Below, one piece after another: positions 35,224 through 43,990 of a stretch of DNA of 48,489 bases. The stretch's first letter is position 1. The number at the start of each line of letters is the position of its first letter. The notes beneath the pieces were generated by a model. The model did no database searches. It was not told the origin of the DNA and was given only the letters and a program-made list of their open reading frames with translations. The stretch is taken from contig JAIKZU010000004.1 of assembly GCA_024681985.1 (NCBI GenBank), positions 1 through 48,489 on the forward strand. Reading direction: 5' to 3'. The position numbers and the translations under genes are program-made. The stretch is from Lachnospiraceae bacterium (GTDB lineage: Bacteria; Bacillota; Clostridia; Lachnospirales; Lachnospiraceae).

Positions 35224-37092
35224 ATGAACAATACGCAGCTGTATCCTTTTGAGAGAAACCGCTACTATCCGAGAAAGCGTATGTCCAGCGGAGACTTCAC
35301 CGCTGAGCAGACCTACATGAACAACAAACGCCGTTTCTTAAACGGTCTGATGTTTGGTTCCGGCGTGGTCTGCGGACTTGGAGTTTTCTCCCTGGATGAT
35401 CTTTCCTTCATGGTGGAAAGCGGTGTGGCCATTGATGGCATGGGTCGTGAGATCGTGGTGGAGACTTCACAGGTGAAAAAACTCTCCGCCATTGAAGGCT
35501 TCGATTCCCTGCGCACCAATCAGGTCAGCCTTTGCCTGCGCTACAAGGAAGACGATGTACACAAAGTATACTCCGTAGATCAGGACGATCCCACGGCGGA
35601 GTTCCAGTATAACCGTGTGAGAGAAGGATATACCCTGTTTTTGATCGATCAGGAAGATATCCCGGGAACCTACGACATGGAGAATGAATTCCTGTTAAGT
35701 TCCGTTCTCTATTCCAGCGCGAATTACATGGTGACCTATCGGATGCCCGCATCCGCCTGCCGCGGTCATGTGATCAAAGGGGAAGTCATCGTGGAAAAAC
35801 TCTCCGATGAGGATGTGAGCCTGACCTATTCTGCCAGACTGCAGACACCGGCCTTTTTATCCTCCGAAGGAAAGAACATCCTTCCGGTGGAGATCACGGA
35901 TCTGACCCTTAATCAGGGAGAGACCAGAGTCATCGAATACTGGATGGAGACATTGGATTCTCCCGTCAATACCACGAACATCATCATCGAAAGCGGTTCT
36001 GCCAGTGCCTTTGAAAACGACGTGGCAGCGGAGATCTTTGCCAACTTCATGATGGAGATCGTACTGACGGACTTAAAGCCCAGACAGCTTGTAAACCGTG
36101 AGATCGGCCGTATGAACCTGGAAATGAAGAACATCGGCGGACAGGGGGATTACATCCGTCTGGCTGATTTCACCCTGGTACGTACCGAGAGTGCCTACAT
36201 CATCGAGGAAGTGATAGAGACTACCGTAAAGCAGTATGTGGCAGCTCCCGCCCAGGACTTAAAGAGAGGTGATTACCTCGAGTATTTCGTAAAAGAAGCG
36301 GATATCCGTGCACCTAAGCTGGATATGAACCTTCCCCTTTTACACAGTGATTTTGCAGCTCCCGCCAAAACCGGCGGTCCCCAGATCGCTACGGGAACCT
36401 TAGAGATCCCTCTGGGTGACGACGCCAGAAAAGGCGATATCTTCTATTCCGGCGAGATCCTGCATGGATTGGGCCCCGGCAATGTTTACGTGGAAGTCGG
36501 CTACGAGATGATGTCCGACGAAGGTTTAGTGGGCTCCTCCGCAAAGAGCACCATCTACGGAAACCCGGAGATCTTCGGACATGAGGTAAATTCCGTAGTG
36601 AAGGCACAGACCGCAGTGCGCGTCTTAAACGACAAGGGAAGCTTTGTGGTGGGCGCAAAGATCTTAGACACCGTGGATTACCTGATCCTGACCTATCGCT
36701 GGGTTGCCATCCGCTTCCAGTCCGGAGAGGACTTAGAGCAGGATGTGGACGTCACCGGCATCAGTATTTCACCCGAGATGCCTACCGTTCGCATGTTGAC
36801 AAAGGAAAGCCATTACTTCGGCGTTCGCTTCGAGGGTACGGCACCCGTATCCGTCTCCTACGAACTGACGGAGGAGAACGCCGGCGATATCACGGCGGAC
36901 GGCGTATATACTGCGCCTGCCAAAGCCGGTGTATATGAGATCCGTATCTACTGCACCGATATGCCCAAGGTATGTACCTACGCCTATGCGGTGGTGGAGA
37001 AGAAGGGTATGGAAGACACTGCCGAAGATCCGAAGATCGCAGAAAAGTTGGGACTTTCCCAGGGCACAAATCTCGGTAACGTAATCAAATAA
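35224..37092 (+). CDS. 622-residue protein with N-terminal module resembling contractile-injection/phage-tail-locus proteins
   Basis: No signal peptide or membrane span. The N-terminus reads RYYPRKRMSSGDFTAEQTYM, then KRRFLNGLMFGSGVVCGLGV, and later VESGVAIDGMGREIVVETSQ. I associate this pattern (acquired 'F-x-x-EQ-Y', 'N-x-x-x-x-G-x-GVVCGL', 'G-x-AID-x-x-GREIVV') with proteins encoded in contractile injection and phage-tail-like loci; this is recollection, not a search. The rest is beta-rich, with several immunoglobulin-like segments and a late Ig-like domain (VTGISISPEMPTVRM ... GVYTAPAKAGVYEIRIYC) of the Big_2 kind. No sheath, tube or baseplate gene is in the window. A GGGAG site precedes the ATG. 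It is probably a structural or binding subunit, possibly cytoplasmic or released. Confidence 0.7.
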   Translation: MNNTQLYPFERNRYYPRKRMSSGDFTAEQTYMNNKRRFLNGLMFGSGVVCGLGVFSLDDLSFMVESGVAIDGMGREIVVETSQVKKLSAIEGFDSLRTNQVSLCLRYKEDDVHKVYSVDQDDPTAEFQYNRVREGYTLFLIDQEDIPGTYDMENEFLLSSVLYSSANYMVTYRMPASACRGHVIKGEVIVEKLSDEDVSLTYSARLQTPAFLSSEGKNILPVEITDLTLNQGETRVIEYWMETLDSPVNTTNIIIESGSASAFENDVAAEIFANFMMEIVLTDLKPRQLVNREIGRMNLEMKNIGGQGDYIRLADFTLVRTESAYIIEEVIETTVKQYVAAPAQDLKRGDYLEYFVKEADIRAPKLDMNLPLLHSDFAAPAKTGGPQIATGTLEIPLGDDARKGDIFYSGEILHGLGPGNVYVEVGYEMMSDEGLVGSSAKSTIYGNPEIFGHEVNSVVKAQTAVRVLNDKGSFVVGAKILDTVDYLILTYRWVAIRFQSGEDLEQDVDVTGISISPEMPTVRMLTKESHYFGVRFEGTAPVSVSYELTEENAGDITADGVYTAPAKAGVYEIRIYCTDMPKVCTYAYAVVEKKGMEDTAEDPKIAEKLGLSQGTNLGNVIK

Positions 37093-37108
37093 CAGGGGGA
37101 TTCTCGCA

Positions 37109-37957
37109 TTGGAATATCACTCACAGGGTATGAGGCTTTCCGAGGTGCAGTTGATCTCGGAAAACGAATACGGACGGGTTACGGTCTGCGAAGATCTCTC
37201 ATCTTCGGAACGTACCAGATATGCGGTGTATATTACGGATGATCACGAGATCATCTCTAAACTGCATCGCGTATACCACAATGCCACGAATATTCCTTCG
37301 GATACTGAAATTTCTTATTTTTCGGACCAAGGACATTTTCTGGTGGTATTTCCGTACGTGCCTGCCAGAGAATTATTAAAGTTTTATATGGGATCCACTA
37401 TGCCGATTCCGGAATGCGAGGAAGTGTTCAAGAACTATGTCATCACCTGTATGACATCCAATCTTCCATGGCCGGTTTTATATTTGGCATTATCCCAGTC
37501 ACAGGTGAATGTGGCCCGGGACGGTTCCGTTTATCTGTCTTATTCTTTCGATCTCTCCGGACTGAATGAAGAGATCAAGGAGGGAGACTGTGTTGCTCTA
37601 TGCGTCCGGGATCTGATGGACATGCTGTCTCAGAAGCCTGCCAATATCCGCTGGGATCTTAGGGAACTTCTGACGAAGCGCAGCAAACGGGCAGTATTTA
37701 CGAGATTCACCGAGCTCTATCGGGACATAGAGGTGGCTTCCGGCAGAAATCGTAAGGGAGGCTTTTTCCGTCGTATTCTTCTTTGGTTTTCCGACAACAA
37801 AGACCAGTTGTTCCGGTTTTTTTTGACCATCAGCATCATTTTGGTGATCTTTACCATTGTCACATTTTTGACCAATGCCATTTTCGGAGATGTTCCATGG
37901 CTTCGGTTGTTCATTCGTAGCTTTGAGCGTATAGGCACCCAATCATTGACGGAGTAG
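37109..37957 (+). CDS. Membrane pseudokinase-like protein
   Basis: A 282-residue protein starting at TTG 37109, with GGGGGA eight bases upstream; an ATG at 37130 has a poorer site. Residues about 15-210 show a worn protein-kinase outline: GRVTVCEDLSSSERTRYAVY as an N-lobe, HFLVVFPYVPARELLKFYM as the hinge, and LSQSQVNVARDGSVYLSYSF where the catalytic loop and DFG should be. The catalytic HRD aspartate, the VAIK lysine and DFG are absent, so it cannot be an active kinase. One span at about 236-260 then leaves about 20 residues outside. The topology recalls EssB/YukC of type VII secretion, another membrane pseudokinase, but no other type VII gene is present. Confidence 0.68.
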   Translation: MEYHSQGMRLSEVQLISENEYGRVTVCEDLSSSERTRYAVYITDDHEIISKLHRVYHNATNIPSDTEISYFSDQGHFLVVFPYVPARELLKFYMGSTMPIPECEEVFKNYVITCMTSNLPWPVLYLALSQSQVNVARDGSVYLSYSFDLSGLNEEIKEGDCVALCVRDLMDMLSQKPANIRWDLRELLTKRSKRAVFTRFTELYRDIEVASGRNRKGGFFRRILLWFSDNKDQLFRFFLTISIILVIFTIVTFLTNAIFGDVPWLRLFIRSFERIGTQSLTE

Positions 37958-37961
37958 TTTT

Positions 37962-40424
37962 ATGAGTAAATTTGGAAATCGGATTATTCTTTTTGCTTGC
38001 GGCATCTGGGCTTTGCTCATCTTTGGCATCACCGGCGCACTGCATTTGAATCCAAATGAGAGAGCGGTGTATTCCATGTCCAGCGACAGTGTAAATTTCA
38101 TGGATTACACCTATGTCAGCGACAATACCTACGGCGTAGGAAATATCTATCAGATCGACAAAACCGGAAAAGTGAAAAAGATCTACCAGACCGGCGGACG
38201 GAACTACGTGGCGGGATGGAGCGTGCTTCATCTGGCCACAGACGGCAATGAAGGCCGTTCCGGTGGAGATTTCTACGCTATTTTAAAAGGCGGAGAAAAT
38301 GAGATGGGGTATGCTTCCTACCGGATCGTGGCCTACACGGACAATCTGGGCACGGATACCATGTCCCCGGCCTTCTATATTCACAGTTTTACCAAGGTGA
38401 CGGGCTTTTCCTACGAAGAGGGAATATTCTATATCACTGCGGTGACCAATAACCGACAGGAAGTATTGCTCTACAGTTTCAATGAGACGGAAATGATCCC
38501 CATTGCGGGTATAGATACCAACAAAAGTGAGAAACTGGCGGCGGGAGCTACTGAGTTAAGCCCCATCAGTTCCGAACGAAATTCTTCCGGACAGCTCTTC
38601 TCCGATGCAGAGTATGCCAATTCCATGCTCTATGTACGTACAGACGAGCAGGAAGTCGGTGAGTACTTTGCGGTGGATGAAGAGAAACAGCGGATCTTTG
38701 ACACCCGTCAGGAAGGTATTTTGGATCGGCTGACAGCAGAGGGCGTATCCCTTGTGACAGTGATCGCTCTCATCATCGTAGGCTGCGTGATCCTGCTCAT
38801 CGTCGGTATCGTCTTGGAACACCGCCGTCGCATCGTATATCGGGTGGTGGTGGTAGAAGCCCTGGTGGCTGCCGTATTTATCATATTTATCGCCTTTACC
38901 TGTCTACAGGGACAGGATTCGGCCACACGGGAATTCGTGCGAAGTGAACGACGCATCCTGACGGCCTTCGGTGATGGCACTCCTACGGATTTTGCTACGG
39001 AAGAATTCTTTACATCTTCCGAATATGACGCTTATTACAGCGCTATGCAGACTTTGGCGGAGGATCCCGGAGCTGTGGCGGATATCATGGATATCTGTGT
39101 GACGGAAGGTACCACCGGCGATATCGTTTTGAACCTGAAAGGTAATTCAAACCTGACCGCCGGTTATGTATACGGAGAGACGGCACAGCGTATTGCTACT
39201 GCGCAGGACGGAGTTTACAGTTCCTACGGCAAGCTGGGCGGAGAAAAGGTAATGTTCGTTTCCGCACCGGTTTCCGCAGCGCCCCAGTATCGGGTCTTGT
39301 GTGTGGCAAAGGTGCTGACACCGCTGGAGTACCTCTTCAGATTTGACCGCCTGCTGTTGCTTTTGGCCTTTGTGACATTTGTTCTGGTGGCGATTTTAGT
39401 AGCCCGTCTGATCATATACGATAGCCGCGTGCTTTTGCAGGTGAGCGAAGCATTGGAGATGCTGGGACTGACCGGAGATACCGAGGTGATCCCCGAAGGA
39501 CTTCCCGGGTATGATACCCGTCGGATCTGGGCCAGTATCAATGAGATCAGCAGGAGCTTAAAAGAAGCGAACCGCTTCGGTTATCTGACCTATGAGGCCT
39601 ACTATCGGTTCGCACCGAAACGGATCGAAACCATTTTAGGAAAGAATGCCATTACGGAAGTGGACGTGGGAGATACCCGCAGGGTCTACGGAACCGTGGC
39701 ATTTATTCATACACCCACATCCGTCGGGTTAGACAGAACTTCTCTCAAAGAAAAGAATCTGTTTTTGGAAAATGTGAGCAAATATGCTTCCGCTACGGAT
39801 GGTATCATCGTATCCGCTGAATCAGATCTTTCCGCGGTGCGGCTACTCTTTACCGATGAGAACCACAACAGCATCCGTTTCGGAACGGATCTGGCCCAGG
39901 AAGCCTATGCGGAATCGCCCGAGCAGCGACCTACCATCATCTTACATTACGGTGATTATGTTTACGGCGTGGCAGGTACCGATACCATTGCTTATACCTT
40001 CCTGTCCGGTGAGGACGAATTTGCCATCGAAGGATGCGCCAAGTGGCTGGGAAGCCTGGGCGTGACCATGGCCATCACCGAAAATGTTATGGAGCGGGAA
40101 AAGGGTGCATGGGATGTTCGTTACATCGGATTCATCTTACCCAACAGTCAGGATCGGGAACATCGCATTAAGCTCTACGAAGTATTGGATGCCCAGGACC
40201 AAAGTTCCCGTATCGACAAGCGTCGCATGGCGGAAGATTTCGACAGCGCACTAAAGCTTTTTTACGAGAGCGACTTCTATTTTGCCAGAAATGCCTTTAC
40301 GGATATCCTTAGGGAAGCGCCCACAGATGATGTGGCAAAGTGGTATCTGTTTGAATGTGAGCGACTGTTAAACGAGCAGGCATCCCCGGATTTTGTGGGA
40401 GAACTGCATTTTGACCAGAACTAG
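37962..40424 (+). CDS. Four-span membrane protein with degenerate class III cyclase-like domain
   Basis: An 820-residue protein. Span 1 is about residues 7-27, an outer beta-rich domain about 28-258 (propeller-like strands such as NIYQIDKTGKVKKIYQ), spans 2 and 3 about 261-317, a second outer sensor-like domain about 320-455, and span 4 about 464-486. The cytoplasmic end follows adenylate cyclase family order: YRFAPKRIETILGK, then RVYGTVAFIHTPTSVG where FADIRGFT is expected, TIILHYGDYVYGVAGTDT, GCAKWLGSLGVTMAITENVM, and an FDSALKLFYESDFYFARNAF tail. Metal-binding aspartates are missing, so catalysis is very unlikely. It starts four bases after the pseudokinase gene and probably forms a complex with it. 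Confidence 0.75.
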   Translation: MSKFGNRIILFACGIWALLIFGITGALHLNPNERAVYSMSSDSVNFMDYTYVSDNTYGVGNIYQIDKTGKVKKIYQTGGRNYVAGWSVLHLATDGNEGRSGGDFYAILKGGENEMGYASYRIVAYTDNLGTDTMSPAFYIHSFTKVTGFSYEEGIFYITAVTNNRQEVLLYSFNETEMIPIAGIDTNKSEKLAAGATELSPISSERNSSGQLFSDAEYANSMLYVRTDEQEVGEYFAVDEEKQRIFDTRQEGILDRLTAEGVSLVTVIALIIVGCVILLIVGIVLEHRRRIVYRVVVVEALVAAVFIIFIAFTCLQGQDSATREFVRSERRILTAFGDGTPTDFATEEFFTSSEYDAYYSAMQTLAEDPGAVADIMDICVTEGTTGDIVLNLKGNSNLTAGYVYGETAQRIATAQDGVYSSYGKLGGEKVMFVSAPVSAAPQYRVLCVAKVLTPLEYLFRFDRLLLLLAFVTFVLVAILVARLIIYDSRVLLQVSEALEMLGLTGDTEVIPEGLPGYDTRRIWASINEISRSLKEANRFGYLTYEAYYRFAPKRIETILGKNAITEVDVGDTRRVYGTVAFIHTPTSVGLDRTSLKEKNLFLENVSKYASATDGIIVSAESDLSAVRLLFTDENHNSIRFGTDLAQEAYAESPEQRPTIILHYGDYVYGVAGTDTIAYTFLSGEDEFAIEGCAKWLGSLGVTMAITENVMEREKGAWDVRYIGFILPNSQDREHRIKLYEVLDAQDQSSRIDKRRMAEDFDSALKLFYESDFYFARNAFTDILREAPTDDVAKWYLFECERLLNEQASPDFVGELHFDQN

Positions 40425-40460
40425 GGACAAAAATCGAACTTTTATACCAAGGGGTAGTTT

Positions 40461-41702
40461 ATGAACCTACGTAACATACTTATAAATGTCCTTCGGACCA
40501 AAATACTGCCCATCTTTACACGGATGCAGCTTCTGTTAAACCCCCGGTTCATGGCCGGACGTATAACAGAATTTGTCCGCGGGTTTATCCAGAAGGTCTT
40601 AGACATCCGTCCACGGCACAAGGACGATTATTATCCCATTGGCCGTTGGCTGGTTTCCAAGCGACTGGCCTATGCCGTGGTGATCGTCGCTGCAGTTCTC
40701 TGTATCGTCTATATCGTCAGCCAGAAGAACGCGCTGTTTCCCAGCTTGAACGATGACCATATCAAAACCTATAACTACAATTCCATTTTGCTGAAATACG
40801 CCAAAGGAAAAGTTCGCATTCGCGGAAAATCCGGGTGGCTGGCTTATGAAGGAGAAGTTTCGGATGCCGCCTGTAACGGCAAGGGAACCCTCTTTAATCC
40901 TGAAGGTACGGTGATCTACGAAGGAAACTTCGAATCCAGTATGTACGAAGAGGACGGCACCCAGTATTATGATTCCGGCGCTTTACACTACGAGGGCAAG
41001 TTCCACGAAAACGAATACTCCGGCGAAGGTAAACTGTTCAGGGAGACCGGAAGCCTCGAATATGAAGGAGACTTTTTCCATAATGCCAAGGAAGGAAGCG
41101 GCATCCTCTACAACCTAAGCGGTGAGGAGATCTACAACGGACAGTTCACCCAGGATGAGATCAATTACTCCTATATGGTGGGTAAATCCGCAGCGGAGAT
41201 GGCTGCTATTTACAGCGGTGAGCGGACGCTTTACGAGGCGGAGACGGAACGTGTCCGTGTCATGGATGAGATAGGTGTCATGACCGAGGAGATTCAGGAT
41301 GAATCCTCCGTGGATGATATGGCCACTGTCAGTGCCGTTTACGTCATGGACAATACCATCCGTATCGGCAATCAGGATTACAATAGTTTCGATGGTTTGG
41401 AACAAGCTTTGGGAGAAGCTACTTACGTGGGTGATTCCTATGCCACCCTGCCGGAGCTTATGATCATCAACCGCTTAAACGAAGCTTCCAGCGTCAGTGT
41501 CATGAACGGTGTGGCGGAAGTAGTAGAGAACGAAGTCTACACGGAGTACACGGAAGTGGCTTCCTATGATACGGATTACGTGGTATATCTGCATTCCTAT
41601 GAACGGGACGGTCTGGTCTACAACTTCGTATCCATGCCGGAGGATGAAAACTTCTCCTTCTATTACATCCTGCAGAGAAATGCCAGCGATGACGCTGCAT
41701 AA
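40461..41702 (+). CDS. Membrane-anchored MORN-repeat protein
   Basis: A 413-residue protein with an amphipathic, basic N-terminus (about 1-65), one span at about 70-88 (YAVVIVAAVLCIVYIVS), and an outer part. Residues about 128-235 contain four and a half MORN-type repeats of about 23 residues, each with a YEG-x-F core (YEGEV, YEGNF, YEGKF, YEGDF, YNGQF) and a G-x-G turn. The last 180 residues are acidic and unassigned. Outside location of MORN repeats is implied by the positive residues before the span. A GGGG ribosome site precedes the ATG, and a terminator follows at 41733, making it the last gene of the cluster that starts at 34151. Confidence 0.8.
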   Translation: MNLRNILINVLRTKILPIFTRMQLLLNPRFMAGRITEFVRGFIQKVLDIRPRHKDDYYPIGRWLVSKRLAYAVVIVAAVLCIVYIVSQKNALFPSLNDDHIKTYNYNSILLKYAKGKVRIRGKSGWLAYEGEVSDAACNGKGTLFNPEGTVIYEGNFESSMYEEDGTQYYDSGALHYEGKFHENEYSGEGKLFRETGSLEYEGDFFHNAKEGSGILYNLSGEEIYNGQFTQDEINYSYMVGKSAAEMAAIYSGERTLYEAETERVRVMDEIGVMTEEIQDESSVDDMATVSAVYVMDNTIRIGNQDYNSFDGLEQALGEATYVGDSYATLPELMIINRLNEASSVSVMNGVAEVVENEVYTEYTEVASYDTDYVVYLHSYERDGLVYNFVSMPEDENFSFYYILQRNASDDAA

Positions 41703-41732
41703 CGGATACGTTATGAATGAATAGGTTAACTG

Positions 41733-41769
41733 CACATCCATTTTCCTGTGAGAAAATGGATGTGTTGCT
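41733..41769 (+). terminator. Hairpin terminator closing the 34151-41702 cluster
   Basis: CACATCCATTTTC (41733-41745) and GAAAATGGATGTG (41752-41764) form a perfect 13-base stem with a six-base loop, followed by a T-rich TTGCTTTT run. It separates the MORN gene from the exporter genes and rules out the longest reading of the following gene, whose frame extends through it. Confidence 0.7.
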
Positions 41770-41812
41770 TTTATGTGAGGGAAAGAACCCTTTTTTGAAA
41801 AAGAGGAGGTCA

Positions 41813-43990
41813 ATGCCCCGAATGTCAGAAAACCCCCGGATCAAAAATAAAGGCGTGGCGAAGGTTCCTGTGATCATGCAGATGGAAAGCAGGGAATGCG
41901 GAGCGGCGTGCCTGTCTATGGTGTTGGCCTATTACGGCAGGTGGGTGCCTTTGGAGCAGATGCGCAGGGAGTGCGGTGTTTCAAGAAGCGGTGTCAGTGC
42001 CGGCTCCATCCTCCGGGTTGCCAGGGATCACGGCTGTGAAGCAAAGGGCTACACCTTAGAGACAAAGAATCTGCGTGCGTGCATACACTTTCCCTGCATC
42101 ATTCATTGGGAGTACGAGCATTTTGCAGTGCTCTGCGGCTTTAAGGGAAAGCACGCCGTGCTCATCAATCCCCGGAAGGGCATGATCCGACTGGACTTAG
42201 AGACTTTTGAAAAAAACTTTTCCGGTCTGTGCCTGGATATTTATCCCGGTAGGGATTTTCAAAAGGCAGGGAGCAGACACAGTGTCTTTTCTTTTATCAA
42301 AGACAGACTAAAGACCATGATACCGGCGGTTTCCGTACTGACGGTGGTGATGGTATTAAATTCCCTTTTCGGTTACATCGATCCCCGGATCAATCAACGA
42401 TTTTTGGATACGGTTCTGACTGCAGGAAGCGCGGAGAGACTTTATGCTTTTATCCGTCTGGCAGCACTCATAGCTTTTCTGGAGATCTGTGTGGCTTTTG
42501 CCCAGCGGATCTTTCGACTGCTGATCTCCGGCACCCTCTTCGAAAGGGAGAGCACTTCTTTCATGAAAACGCTGATGAGTCTTCCAGAGCGGTTTTACGA
42601 CCAACGGAGATCCACGGAGCTTCTTGGGCGGTTTTCCCGCAGTACCAATGTCTCTTTGGCCATTGTCAATACCTTTGCGCCTCTTTTGGTACAGTCGGTG
42701 ATGATGGTTTTCTTTCTCACGGTAATGGTACGATCCTCTTTGCTTTTGTCGGCAGTGGGACTTTGCACCGTGATCATTAATCTAGCAGTCACCCGATGGA
42801 TGGCACAACGGCGAACGGAATACGCCAGGGTGATGATCAACGATACCTCGAAGCTTAACAGCGCCACCGTTACGGGGATCGAGATGATGGAGACCCTGCG
42901 GGCTTCCGGGGCGGAAGAAGGATATCTAAAGCGCTGGAAGGGCTACCAAAAGGATATGTTTGACCGGCAGAGCGAGTTCGCAAAAAAGGATCTGTTCCTT
43001 TCCGTATGGCCTGCCTACCTTTCCGTGTTTGCCAATTATCTGGTGATGATCATCGGTGTGTACTTAACCATGCAAGGCAGCTTTACCTTGGGACTGATGA
43101 CTGCCTTCGGCGGTTATCTGTCTGCATTTTTCATGCCGGCCAATACCCTGATCGACACCGGAAAGAACATCTTTGAGATGCGGGTGGACATGGAACGCAT
43201 CCGGGATGTAACGGATTACCCGAAGGATCCGTTTCTGGAAGAAAAAACGGGACGATATAACGGAAGGCTTTCGGGAGAGGCGAGCCTTACAAGTGTCAGT
43301 TTTTCCTATGACAAAGGAGACGACCCGGCGGTAGCGGAGGTTTCATTGCGGATCACCCCCGGAAAGCGGATCGCCCTGGTGGGAAAGAGCGGCTGCGGAA
43401 AGACCACTCTGCTAAAACTTATGACGGGGATCTATCAGCCGGATGCCGGAGACATCACCTATGACGGTCATGCCCTTTTGGATATTTCCCATAAAGCTTA
43501 TACGGACAGCGTTGCCATCGTATCCCAGGACACCCGTCTTTTTGATGAGAGCATCTTGGAAAATATCCGTCTCTGGGACGAGAGCATTCCCGAAAAAAAG
43601 GTGGAGGAGGCGGCAAAAGCGGCAGCCATCCATGAAGAGATCCTGACCATGGAGGGAGGATATGCGCATCGTCTCTCAGATCGGGGATATAACCTTTCCG
43701 GAGGACAGCGGCAGCGGATAGAAATTGCCCGGGCTTTGGCAAAGGATCCGGCTCTCTTGCTTCTGGATGAAGCCACTTCAGCTTTGGATGCCCGGACGGA
43801 AAAGCAGATATTCGATTCTGTAAAAGAGAGAAAAATCGCCTGTATCATCGTATCCCATCGCATATCCGCCGTTAGGGATTGTGATGAGATCCTGGTGATG
43901 GAAAAAGGAAGAATCGTTGCCCGGGGAGCGCATGCAGCCCTTTTGGACAACTGTGAAGCATACAAAGAACTGATCGCCGATGAATCATAG
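41813..43990 (+). CDS. NHLP-type peptidase/permease/ATPase ABC transporter (C39)
   Basis: A 725-residue exporter that removes double-glycine leaders and exports the peptide. An N-terminal C39 peptidase (about 18-140) has the catalytic cysteine C29 in ESRECGAACLSMVLAYYG and histidine H103 in EHFAVLCGF; the third residue, usually aspartate in a DP motif, is asparagine here (LINPRKG). A six-span permease domain fills about 160-460. The ATPase has Walker A VGKSGCGKTTLLK, signature NLSGGQRQRIEIARA and Walker B LLLLDEATSALD. The ATG at 41813 is chosen because GGAGG is just upstream; 41822 is the alternative. The frame extends left through a terminator, which is not credible. The gene overlaps the next ABC gene. 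Confidence 0.92.
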   Translation: MPRMSENPRIKNKGVAKVPVIMQMESRECGAACLSMVLAYYGRWVPLEQMRRECGVSRSGVSAGSILRVARDHGCEAKGYTLETKNLRACIHFPCIIHWEYEHFAVLCGFKGKHAVLINPRKGMIRLDLETFEKNFSGLCLDIYPGRDFQKAGSRHSVFSFIKDRLKTMIPAVSVLTVVMVLNSLFGYIDPRINQRFLDTVLTAGSAERLYAFIRLAALIAFLEICVAFAQRIFRLLISGTLFERESTSFMKTLMSLPERFYDQRRSTELLGRFSRSTNVSLAIVNTFAPLLVQSVMMVFFLTVMVRSSLLLSAVGLCTVIINLAVTRWMAQRRTEYARVMINDTSKLNSATVTGIEMMETLRASGAEEGYLKRWKGYQKDMFDRQSEFAKKDLFLSVWPAYLSVFANYLVMIIGVYLTMQGSFTLGLMTAFGGYLSAFFMPANTLIDTGKNIFEMRVDMERIRDVTDYPKDPFLEEKTGRYNGRLSGEASLTSVSFSYDKGDDPAVAEVSLRITPGKRIALVGKSGCGKTTLLKLMTGIYQPDAGDITYDGHALLDISHKAYTDSVAIVSQDTRLFDESILENIRLWDESIPEKKVEEAAKAAAIHEEILTMEGGYAHRLSDRGYNLSGGQRQRIEIARALAKDPALLLLDEATSALDARTEKQIFDSVKERKIACIIVSHRISAVRDCDEILVMEKGRIVARGAHAALLDNCEAYKELIADES

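Noticed and set aside
40845-41165. Repeats in the 40461 protein as choline-binding or cell-wall repeats
   Set aside because: The YEG-x-F core, G-x-G turns and 23-residue period fit MORN repeats, and the aromatic pairs of choline-binding repeats are absent.
41717-41812. Frame extension upstream of the C39 ABC transporter gene
   Set aside because: It runs through a perfect 13-base hairpin terminator and does not resemble the family; a GGAGG site supports the start at 41813.
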